Below, piece after piece: positions 15,301 to 23,052 of a DNA stretch of 27,136 nucleotides. A model generated the notes under the pieces. That model was not told where the DNA came from, did no database searches, and saw only the letters and a program-made list of their open reading frames with translations. Positions within the stretch are counted from its first letter, which is position 1. Every line of letters begins with the position of its first letter. Where the stretch lies: NCBI GenBank assembly GCA_016209725.1, contig JACQVO010000098.1:1-27136 (forward strand), written 5' to 3'. The stretch comes from Candidatus Methylomirabilota bacterium. GTDB taxonomy: Bacteria; Methylomirabilota; Methylomirabilia; Methylomirabilales; 2-02-FULL-66-22. The position numbers were made by a program, and so were the translations under genes.

Positions 15301-16536
15301 TCAGGCAGCGAAGACCTCGGAGGCGCGTCCCGCCAGCTTCTCAGACTCCTGCGGGGCCGCACGGATGTCGAAGGAGGCCAGACATGGCTCCTCAGGCCTC
15401 TTCCGGAGCAGGGTCTCGTACACGGGGCGAAAGGCGTGGAGGGTGGTGAGCACCGGGCGCGCGGCGGTCTGTCCCAGCCCGCAGCGGCTGGTGAGCTTCA
15501 TCGTCGTGCCGTGCTCCTGGAGGTGTTCCAGGTCTCCGATCTGCCCGCGGCCCTCGATGATCTGCTCGAGCTTCTGTTTCATCAGGACATTCCCGACGCG
15601 GCACGGGGTGCAGTAACCGCAGCTCTCCTCGACGAAAAAGTCGAGGAACTTCAGCGCGATCTTGAGAATGTTGCGATTCGGCCCGAAACTCATCGCCGAG
15701 CCACCCGTCGCCAGATCATCGTAGCAGATGGTCCGATGGAACTCGGCCCGCGACACCATCCGGTCCGAGGGGCCGCCGACCTGGACTGCGCCGGCATCCT
15801 CGGCACCGACGATCGTGAGCAGTTCACTCAGCGGGATCCCGAAGGGCACCTCGTACACGCCGGGGCCCGAGCAATCGCCGGACACGCTGAGCAACGTGGT
15901 CCCGGTGCTGCCCCTGGTTCCGATCTCGGAGAACCAGCCGGGACCGTCATCCAGAATCCGCGCCACGCAGCAGAAGGTCTCCACGATGTTGGCCGTGGTG
16001 GGCATGCCCAGGTAGCCCTTCTGGGCGGGGAAGGGGGGCCGGTTCTTGGGATCCCCGCGGTGCCCCTCGCAGGAGCTGATCATGGCCGTCTCTTCACCGC
16101 AGACGCAGGCCCCCGCCCCCATCTGGATCCGGATGTCGAAGTGGAAGCCCCGCTTGCCCAGGATGTTCCTGCCCAGGAGATTCTGGTTCATCCCGGTCGG
16201 GAAGCCAGCGCCTCGCCGGCCGCGGAGGCAGGAGGTCTTGATGTCGTTGATGATCTCGACCGGGCTCACTGCCAGGGCCTTCCGAAGCGCGGAGCCCAGG
16301 GTCATGGGCGCCAGCACCACGGGGCCCTCCCGGCGGATGTTGTTGTGCACCATGGAGCGGATCAGCGGGTGGGAATTGTTGCCGTCGCCAAAGCGGCGCA
16401 CCAGGCGTCTGAGATCGCCGGTCTCGCGCAGCACCCGAACGATCTCGCGCGCCTTGTCACTCCACAGGGACGGAACGACGACGTCATGGACGACCTCACT
16501 GTGCGACCAACGCCTTCCGCCAGCGCACGCGCCCAT
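15301..16536 (-). pseudogene. hoxF: HoxF/NuoF-like NADH diaphorase subunit with internal deletion
   Basis: The 411-codon frame is clearly related to NADH-binding diaphorase subunits of NAD-reducing hydrogenases. It has RFGDGNNSHPLIRSMVHNN, LRGRRGAGFPTG, FDIRIQMGAGACVCGEETA, KGYLGMPTTANIVETFCC and the [4Fe-4S] motif SCGYCTPCRVGN with the later Cys in LTSRCGLGQTA. Between FPTGMNQ and NLLGRNILG about 60-70 residues are missing. In homologues that stretch carries the CNADEGEPGTFKDR FMN-site motif. The frame is kept, but without it FMN binding should fail. Some otherwise invariant positions are also changed (LRGRRG for LRGRGG, SCL for SGL). No NuoE-like partner or hydrogenase subunits are adjacent. 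It is called a pseudogene. Confidence 0.7.
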
Positions 16537-16722
16537 CCCAGGGCGTCGCGGTGACGGATGGAATCCGCCGCATGACCAATAGATGCCCCTCCCACAGGCT
16601 CATCGTCGGGAGCGGGATCCTTGTGCGTCAAGGCGCAAACACAGAATATCAGATGAAGCGAATCAGGGGGGATCCGGTGGGATTGGAAGCGTTCTCTATC
16701 CGGCTGCTCGTGGACCCATGGC

Positions 16723-17778
16723 TCAACAGATCCGAGGCAACTGCTCCCCGCTCAGCATGTCCACAACCCGGCTGGCGCCGATCCGGCTCCGGATCGTCAC
16801 CAGGCCGGCGGCTTTCGCCGTCACCTGGCCGATGCGGCGCGCCTCGGCGCCCAGCGGATGCGCGCGCATGAAGTGGAGCGCCCGCTCGGCCTCAGAGGCC
16901 GGGAGGATGCAGATGAACCGTCCTTCGTTCGCCACATACAGCGGGTCAAAGCCGAGGATCTCGCATGCCCCCTGCACATCCTCCCGGACGGGGATGCTGG
17001 CTTCCTCGATGGCGATCCGCAGGCGGGCGGCCTCGGCGATCTCGATGAGGGCGCTGGCCAGCTCGCCGCGGGTGGGGTCGCGCAGGCAGTGCACCTGGAT
17101 CCCCGCCTCCAGCAGGCTTCCCACCAGGCCGGCGAGGGGCGCGCAATCGCTCTCGATCGTCGTCTCGAACTCCAGCCCCTCCCGCACCGCCATGATGGCG
17201 ATCCCGTGCCGTCCGATGTCTCCATTCAGGAGGACGACATCGCCGGCGTGCACGCTGGCAGGAGCAATGTTGAGGCGGTGGGAGACGGCGCCGATGCCCG
17301 CCGTGGTGATGAACATCCCGTCCCCCTTGCCGCGATCCACCACCTTGGTGTCTCCGGTCACGAGCTGAACGCCGGCGGCGTCCGCCGCCCGGCGCATGGA
17401 CTGCACGATCCGCCAGAGGGTCTCCATGGGGAGCCCCTCTTCCAGGATGAAGGCCGCGCTGAGATAGAGCGGGCGGGCGCCGCACATGGCCAGATCGTTG
17501 ACGGTGCCGTTCACGGCCAGGCTGTCGATGTCGCCGCCGGGAAAGCAGAGCGGCCGCACGACGTAGGCATCCGTGGTGAAGGCCAGCCTGCCGCCGCCCA
17601 GGTCCAGGACTACGCCGTCGTGTCGTGCCTCGAGGAGGGGATTCCGGAACGCGGGCACGAACATCCGCTCGATGAGCTGGTGCATGAGCGCCCCGCCGCC
17701 GCCGTGGGCGAGCAGGACATCGGGATACTCATTGATCGGGATGGGGCAGGTGAGGGAGAAGTCCGGTGTCGCCCCCAT
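16723..17778 (-). CDS. hypE: Hydrogenase maturation protein HypE
   Basis: This 351-residue protein has all HypE features: LLAHGGGGALMHQLI at the N-terminus, TTDAYVVRPLCFPGGDIDSLAVNGTVNDLAMCGA, the TGDTKVVDRGKGDG ATP-site segment and the C-terminal LPRIC, whose terminal Cys is carbamoylated by HypF and dehydrated to thiocyanate for the Fe(CN)2CO cofactor of NiFe hydrogenases. The start is 3 bases after the hypD stop. The gene appears intact although its partner HypF is broken here. The 186 bases between it and hoxF (16537-16722) show no gene. Confidence 0.95.
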   Translation of the reverse strand: MGATPDFSLTCPIPINEYPDVLLAHGGGGALMHQLIERMFVPAFRNPLLEARHDGVVLDLGGGRLAFTTDAYVVRPLCFPGGDIDSLAVNGTVNDLAMCGARPLYLSAAFILEEGLPMETLWRIVQSMRRAADAAGVQLVTGDTKVVDRGKGDGMFITTAGIGAVSHRLNIAPASVHAGDVVLLNGDIGRHGIAIMAVREGLEFETTIESDCAPLAGLVGSLLEAGIQVHCLRDPTRGELASALIEIAEAARLRIAIEEASIPVREDVQGACEILGFDPLYVANEGRFICILPASEAERALHFMRAHPLGAEARRIGQVTAKAAGLVTIRSRIGASRVVDMLSGEQLPRIC

Positions 17779-17781
17779 CGG

Positions 17782-18903
17782 TCAGGGCTCCGTCACTGGG
17801 TGCGCCGCGGGAGGCCGCTCCCCTCGTCGGTACCGGTAATAGGCCGCGCAGGCGCCCTCGGAGGAGACCATGGTCGCGCCCAGGGGATGCTCGGGCGTGC
17901 AGCGGGTCCCGAAGGCGGGGCACTCCGGCGGCTTCAGCAGCCCCTGGAGCACGAGCCCGCTCCGGCATTCCGGCGATTCCGCCGCCGTGCGGCCGGCCAC
18001 CCCGAACCGCTCCTCCGCGTCGAAGGCCGCATACTCCTCGGCGAGGCCCAGCCCGCTCTGCGAGATCTCCCCGATCCCGCGCCACGCGCGGGCGCGGACC
18101 CGGAAAACCTGTCGGATGAGCTGCACGGCCGCCGGATTCCCCTCCCGCCGGACGGAACGGGTGTACTGGTTCTCGACCTCCGCGCGCCCCTCCTCCAGCT
18201 GCCGCACACACATGTACAGGCCCTGCAGGATGTCCGCCGGCTCGAACCCGGTCACCACGATGGGGACCCGGTACGTGCGGGCCAAGGGCTCGTACTCCGT
18301 GGTGCCCATCACCGTGCAGACGTGCCCCGCCGCCAGGAAGCCCCGGACGCGGGTCCCCGGCGAGGACAGGATCGCCTCCATGGCGGGAGGGACCAGGACA
18401 TGGGAGACCAGCATAGAGAAATTGGCGAGGTCCAGTCGCCTGGCGTGGACGACCGCCATGGCGTTGGCGGGAGCCGTGGTCTCGAAGCCCACCGCGAAGA
18501 AGACCACCTGCCTGGCGGGATGCTCGCGCGCGATCCTGACGGCATCCAGGGGCGAATAGACGATCCGGACATCCCCGCCGGACGCCTTGGCCGCCAGCAG
18601 GTCCCGGCGGGTGCCCGGGACGCGGAGCATGTCCCCGAAGGAGCAGAAGATCACCTCGGGGCGCGAGGCGATCTCGATGGCCTTGTCCAGCATCTCCACG
18701 GGGGTGACGCAGACCGGGCAGCCGGGGCCGTGGACCAGGGTGATGGCCGGGGGCAGGAGCGCATCCACGCCGAACTTCACGATGGCATGCGTTTGCCCGC
18801 CGCAGACCTCCATGATGGTCCACGGGCGGGTCGTGGCCCGCGCGATCGCCTCGGCGTATCGCCTGGCGGCGCCGGCATCGCGGTACTCGTCGATGAACTT
18901 CAT
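17782..18903 (-). CDS. hypD: Hydrogenase maturation protein HypD
   Basis: This 373-residue iron-sulfur protein, with HypC, holds the iron while CN and CO ligands are attached. Signatures are IMEVCGGQTHAIVKFG, HGPGCPVCVTP, FFAVGFETTAPANAM, AAGHVCTVMG and the C-terminal [4Fe-4S] cysteines in SPECRSGLVLQGLLKPPEC and FGTRCTPEHPLGA. Length and motifs are complete. Its ATG overlaps the hypC stop (ATGA), as in many hyp operons, so the two are translationally coupled. Confidence 0.96.
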   Translation of the reverse strand: MKFIDEYRDAGAARRYAEAIARATTRPWTIMEVCGGQTHAIVKFGVDALLPPAITLVHGPGCPVCVTPVEMLDKAIEIASRPEVIFCSFGDMLRVPGTRRDLLAAKASGGDVRIVYSPLDAVRIAREHPARQVVFFAVGFETTAPANAMAVVHARRLDLANFSMLVSHVLVPPAMEAILSSPGTRVRGFLAAGHVCTVMGTTEYEPLARTYRVPIVVTGFEPADILQGLYMCVRQLEEGRAEVENQYTRSVRREGNPAAVQLIRQVFRVRARAWRGIGEISQSGLGLAEEYAAFDAEERFGVAGRTAAESPECRSGLVLQGLLKPPECPAFGTRCTPEHPLGATMVSSEGACAAYYRYRRGERPPAAHPVTEP

Positions 18904-19154
18904 GGAGACCCTGGCGCTCCCTCGCCCAGCGCCTCGATCTGCTGCAGGTACTGGAGGGTGCGAGCCGCCTCCTCCTCGTCCAGGATGCCGATGGCGAGCC
19001 CGGCGTGGACGATGACGTATTCGCCGACCTTCGCCTCGGGGACGCAGGCGAGATGGACCTCCTTCAGGATTCCGCCGAAGCTCACCTTCCCCGTGCGCAT
19101 GAGGGGGTCATCGCCCGTGACGCTCACGAGTTGTCCCGGGACGGCTAGACACAT
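18900..19154 (-). CDS. hypC: Hydrogenase maturation chaperone HypC/HybG
   Basis: This 84-residue protein begins MCLAVPGQLVSV with the essential Cys2 that ligates the Fe(CN)2CO precursor. The GKVSFGGILKEVHLACVPEAKVGEYVIVHAGLAIGILDEEEA core is typical. HypC forms the scaffold with HypD and delivers the iron moiety to the hydrogenase large subunit. The start overlaps the end of the hypF reading frame by 10 bases. It is intact. Confidence 0.95.
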   Translation of the reverse strand: MCLAVPGQLVSVTGDDPLMRTGKVSFGGILKEVHLACVPEAKVGEYVIVHAGLAIGILDEEEAARTLQYLQQIEALGEGAPGSP

Positions 19155-20987
19155 CGGCCTTCCTCCAGGGCGCGGGACGCCGCCACGATCTGCCCCAGGG
19201 CGATGCCGCCGTCATTCGGCGGGATGCGCTGGTGCCAGTAGGGGCGGAAGCCCTCCGCCCGCAGGCGGCGCACGGCACGCTCGGTAAGATAGCGGTTCTG
19301 AAAGCAGCCGCCCGTGAGGACGACGCGTTCTTCCTCGACCCGCCGGGCGACCGCGACGATTCCCTCGACGAGGGCGTTGTGGAACGTGGTGGCGATCCGG
19401 GCGACCGGGACGTTCTCTCTCGCGTCGCACAGAATCCCCCGGATCAGCGGCTCCCAGTCCAGGATGAGCATGGACTGCTCTTCCGAGAGGCGGATGGTGC
19501 TGGACGCGGATGACCTTCAGCCCGGCGCTCAGGGCGAAGCGGGTGGAGAGATAGTCGGGATGGGCATCGGCCGCCACGGCAACCGGGCGGAGATCGTAGA
19601 GCCTGTGCAGGCCGGCGACGACGCCGCGAAAGGCGTCGAAGGCCTGGGCCGTCTCCAGGTCGCCGACGTGCTGACTGACGAAGACATCCGCTCCGACGGA
19701 GACGGCGACGGCATTCTTCAAGTTCGCCCCCACCGCCAGGATGGGAGGCAGCGACCGCGCGAGGGGAATGGGGAGCGGGGCGTATCCCCGGGCCCGGCGG
19801 AGGATGAGCTCGCGCCCCACCATGACGCGGGCGACGGAGTCGTCCACGTGTCGCGCAATAGCGCGATCGTGCACCAGGAAGCAATCGGCCACGCCGCCGA
19901 GCCGCGCCAGGGCCTCCCGCTCCTCCGTGCAGATCGGCTCGTCCGAGAGATTGCCGCTGGTGGCGACCACGGGAAAGCCCAACTCCCGGAGCAGGATGTG
20001 ATGCAGCGGGGTATATGGAAGCATCGCGCCCAGATAGGGGTTGCCGGGGGCCACCGCAGAGGCGATGGGCTCCGGAGACCGGTCGGCACGGCGCGCCAGG
20101 AGGACGATCGGGCATTCCGGGGAAAAGAGGAGACGCTCTTCGAGACGCGAGATGTGGCAGTGAACCCCCACCGCCTCCAGCGAGGGCAGCATCAGGGCCA
20201 GCGGTTTCTCCTCGCGGTGCTTCCGCTCCCGCAGGCGAAGGACCGCGTCCTGGTTTCTGGCGTCCACCAGCAGGTGAAAGCCTCCCAGCCCCTTCAGCGC
20301 CAGGATCCCGCCTGCCCGCACGGCGTCTGCGGCCACGCGTAGCGCCTCGTGTCGCGCGGCCAGGACTGCCCCCGTCCGGTCCCACAAGGCCAGATGCGGG
20401 CCACAGACGGGGCAGGCATTCGGCTGAGCGTGGAACCGGCGGTCCCCGGGGTCGTCGTATTCCCGGCGGCAGGTCTCGCACCTGATGAACCGGCTCATGG
20501 TGGTGTTGGGCCGGTCGTAGGGAAGCGCGGTGATGATCGTGAAGCGCGGGCCGCAGTTGGTGCAGTTGGTGAACGGGTACAGGTACCGCCGGTCGGTGGG
20601 GTCGAACACCTCGCGAAGGCAATCCGGGCACGTGGCGATGTCCGGCAGGACCACCGCAGTGGCTGGTCCGCTCCCGTCACTCTCGCGGATCGAAAAGCCG
20701 GTCAGGCCGATGGCGTCCAGGAAGGAGAATTCGAGGCTCTAGATGGAGGCGCGCGGCGGTTTTCTCTTCTCGATGCGGAGGAGGAAAGTGTCGAGATCCT
20801 GCCTGTCTCCCTCGACCTCGACCTGCACACCCTGGGAGGAATTCATCACCCAACCGGAGAGCTGCAGTTCCGTTGCCAGCCGGTACACAAAGGGCCGGAA
20901 GCCGACCCCCTGGACCGCGCCGCGCAGCCTGAGCCGGAGACGGGCGCGTTCCTCGTTCCTTGACAGGGTGTGACACGCAGCTTTCAT
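19145..20987 (-). pseudogene. hypF: Carbamoyltransferase HypF, interrupted by amber stop and internal deletion
   Basis: HypF makes the carbamoyl group for the CN ligands. The acylphosphatase domain (LRGAVQGVGFRPFVYRLATEL onwards) runs from ATG 20987, or TTG 21023, to TAG at 20741-20739. The next codons continue in the same frame with SLEFSFLDAIGL, as homologues do. Then come the zinc fingers (CPDCLREVFDP, CTNCGPRF, CETCRREYDD, CPVCGP) and an intact-looking YrdC-like domain (GGILALKGLGGFHLLVDA). The Kae1-like catalytic domain breaks after LKVIRVQHH, losing the HHHAH metal motif. It resumes in another frame (about 19490) at SMLILDWEPLI, to end with VLTGGCFQNRYL and PPNDGGIALGQ. Compared with the usual 750-800 residues, about 150 or more are missing. 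It should be inactive. Confidence 0.82.
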
Positions 20988-21028
20988 CGAGAGGATTCTA
21001 GGCAGGGATTCGCGCCATCGCAAGCAGT

Positions 21029-21823
21029 TCAGCGGGGGTTGTCTGGTCGTTCGGCCCGGCAGTGTTCCTCGAGGTAGGCATACCAGTGCGCCATCCCCTG
21101 ACCCGTTCGCGCCGACACCTCGAGGATGGTCGCCTTCGGCGCCACCCGGCGGATGTTCCGGAGGGCCGCGTCCCGGTCGAACCCTACCGCCTCGGCGATG
21201 TCTATCTTGTTCACCACGACCGCCTGGGCGGTCCGGAACATGATCGGGTATTTGAGCGGCTTGTCCTCCCCCTCGGTCACCGACAGGAGCACCACCCGCA
21301 GATCCTCCCCCAGGTCATAGGAGGCGGGGCAGACCAGGTTTCCCACGTTCTCGATGACGAGCACATCCAGGCCGTCGAGGGGGATCCGCTCCATGGCCCG
21401 GCTCACCATCTCTGCCTCCAGGTGGCAGACGTTCCCCGTGGTGATCTGCACGGTGGGGATCCCGCGGGCGCGCAACCGCTGGGCATCGTTGTCGGTCTCG
21501 AGATCCCCCGCGATCACGCAGGCGCGCAGGCGGTCCCCGAGATCCGTGATCGTTCGCTCGATGAACGCGGTCTTGCCCGAGCCCGGAGAAGACGGGACGT
21601 TCAGCACCAAGAGGCCCTTCGCTTTGAAGTTGCCCCGGTTCCGCTCCGCCAGCCGATCGTTCTTGGCCAGGATCGCCTGATGAACGGGAACGGTGCGCCG
21701 ATTGTCCTCGTGCAGGTCGCCGTGCGGATGGGGGTGAGGATGGGGATGGTCATGTTCGTGCGGGCCATGCCGCCCGTCAATGCGAACCTCCCCGACGATG
21801 TTGCAGCCGCACTCCTCGCACAC
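21029..21823 (-). CDS. hypB: Hydrogenase nickel-incorporation GTPase HypB
   Basis: This 264-residue protein starts at GTG 21823, reading VCEECGC, the high-affinity nickel-binding N-terminal motif. A His-rich stretch follows (HEHDHPHPHPHPHGDLHED), which can store nickel. The G domain shows SSPGSGKTAFIE (P-loop), AGDLETDNDAQRL, GNVCHLEA, ENVGNLVCPASYDLGE and the NKID guanine-specificity motif. It loads nickel with HypA. Longer upstream readings are the antisense of hypA and lack the CEECGC start. The hypA stop lies 2 bases upstream, so the pair is coupled. Confidence 0.95.
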   Translation of the reverse strand: MCEECGCNIVGEVRIDGRHGPHEHDHPHPHPHPHGDLHEDNRRTVPVHQAILAKNDRLAERNRGNFKAKGLLVLNVPSSPGSGKTAFIERTITDLGDRLRACVIAGDLETDNDAQRLRARGIPTVQITTGNVCHLEAEMVSRAMERIPLDGLDVLVIENVGNLVCPASYDLGEDLRVVLLSVTEGEDKPLKYPIMFRTAQAVVVNKIDIAEAVGFDRDAALRNIRRVAPKATILEVSARTGQGMAHWYAYLEEHCRAERPDNPR

Positions 21824-21825
21824 GG

Positions 21826-22167
21826 TCAGGAGACCTCCAGGGATGCCAGTTCCAGCTCGCGCCCCCCGCGCACCTCGCCGCTCACGTGCCGGCACCTGGG
21901 GCACTCGCAGAAGAGATCCGTGGGCTGAAAGTCGCCGCGGCATTGCGAGCAGTAGCAGATGATCGGGACCTGCTCCACCTCGAGCGTCGCCCCTTCCGCG
22001 ATCGTCCCACGCGTCAGCACGTCAAAGGCAAACTCCAAAGCTTCCGGCACGACTCCGGACAATGGACCGATGCGCATCGTCAGCCGATGGATCCGGTGTG
22101 CCCCTTCCTCGGCCGCCCGCTTCAAGGCCATGGCCAGCGTATTCTTCATCAACCCAACTTCGTGCAT
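21826..22167 (-). CDS. hypA: Hydrogenase nickel-insertion accessory protein HypA
   Basis: This 113-residue protein starts MHEVGLMKN, with the nickel-binding His2. A zinc site of two Cys pairs follows (CYCSQCRG and CECPRCRH). It passes nickel together with HypB to the hydrogenase large subunit. It is the first gene of the accessory operon and is separated by 321 bases from the divergent MaoC-like gene. Confidence 0.95.
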   Translation of the reverse strand: MHEVGLMKNTLAMALKRAAEEGAHRIHRLTMRIGPLSGVVPEALEFAFDVLTRGTIAEGATLEVEQVPIICYCSQCRGDFQPTDLFCECPRCRHVSGEVRGGRELELASLEVS

Positions 22168-22226
22168 GTCGTGTCCCTTGCCGGTGTCACTGTGTGATCT
22201 CGCGCGTATTCCCTTCTCACCGCCGC

Positions 22227-22232
22227 CGATTC
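22227..22232 (-). promoter_or_regulatory. Candidate extended -10 element upstream of hypA
   Basis: On the minus strand the sequence TGATAGAAT gives a TAGAAT hexamer with an extended TG. It lies about 60 bases before the hypA ATG. No convincing -35 box is seen. The remainder of the 22168-22488 spacer shows no gene. Confidence 0.35.
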
Positions 22233-22488
22233 TATCATCCCGAGACCCCGGTTACACGTATCAGTTGGTGACTTATCTGCCACCCAGGACAATGGTCTGA
22301 TATGGAACATGGAGCCCGGCAGGAGACCGCCCGACTCGACGGAGAATGCCCTTGACCTGGTGGATGGACTCCACATACGATGCGGCCACCAGTCTGGCGC
22401 GAATCGTTTTCCGATAGGATGGCCGGCCAGCGCCTGCCGATGCCTATCATTCTCTTGGGGAACCAGCGACTGATCTCTCGGAGGACAA

Positions 22489-22938
22489 ATGCCAGAGACC
22501 GTTGACATCCACCTGTCGAGGAAGATCGAGGTTGGAGCCAAGGCGTCCTTCACGAAAACCATCACCGAAACGGATGTCATCCTCTTTGCCGGCTCAACCG
22601 GAGATATGAACCCTTTTCACACCAATGAGGAGTATGCCAGGCAGGCGCGCTTCGGGAAGCGGATCGCACACGGAATGCTGGTCACGGGATTAATCTCCGC
22701 CGTGATGGGGATGAAGCTTCCCGGTTCGGGAACGATCTTCTTGCGCCAGGAGCTGGACTTCCGCCACCCGGTGTACATCGGGGATACGATCACCGCCGTC
22801 GCCGAGGTGCTGATGGTTCGTCCGGACAAGCCGGTCGTGACGCTCTCGACGAATTGTTACAATCAGAACGGCGTGGTGGTCGTGGAGGGAAAGGCGATAG
22901 TCCTGGTGGACCAGTGGCCGTTCAAGCCATCTGGGTAG
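22489..22938 (+). CDS. MaoC/PhaJ-type (R)-specific enoyl-CoA hydratase
   Basis: This 149-residue single hotdog domain carries the hydratase signature FAGSTGDMNPFHTNEEYARQA, in which Asp and His of the DMNPFH segment are the catalytic pair. RIAHGMLVTGLISAVMGMKLPG, LRQELDFRHPVYIGDTITAVAEV and the C-terminal sheet complete the fold. Such enzymes hydrate enoyl-CoA to (R)-3-hydroxyacyl-CoA, feeding polyhydroxyalkanoate or acyl-CoA pathways. GGAGG a few bases upstream sets the start. It is followed 114 bases later by a thiolase-like gene on the same strand, suggesting linked CoA chemistry. Confidence 0.9.
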   Translation: MPETVDIHLSRKIEVGAKASFTKTITETDVILFAGSTGDMNPFHTNEEYARQARFGKRIAHGMLVTGLISAVMGMKLPGSGTIFLRQELDFRHPVYIGDTITAVAEVLMVRPDKPVVTLSTNCYNQNGVVVVEGKAIVLVDQWPFKPSG

Positions 22939-23052
22939 GGATGATGAGATCGAGTCCTGTATGAGCCGCGGCCTCGTGCGGGGAGCGAAACGAGCAATGC
23001 GGGGACCGTGACGCCCGCCGGCGGGCGGACGTGGAAATATGGGAGGGGGGAG

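Noticed and set aside
15118..15303. TGA ending hoxF as a second selenocysteine codon
   Set aside because: The HoxF family ends at about this point (LAGR segment followed by a short tail), so the stop looks natural; the downstream 60 codons do not resemble HoxF.
14665..16554. 629-codon open frame on the plus strand
   Set aside because: It runs antisense to the sensor-kinase and hoxF remnants and has no recognisable domain or ribosome binding site.
16858..19287. 809-codon open frame on the plus strand
   Set aside because: It is antisense to hypE, hypD and hypC, which carry complete family motifs. Long antisense frames are expected in GC-rich DNA.
20739..20741. TAG in hypF as a recoded sense codon (pyrrolysine or amber suppression)
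   Set aside because: The gene has a second, frameshifting lesion in its catalytic domain, the residue is not at a conserved catalytic position, and the other genes show no in-frame TAG. Simple decay is more likely.
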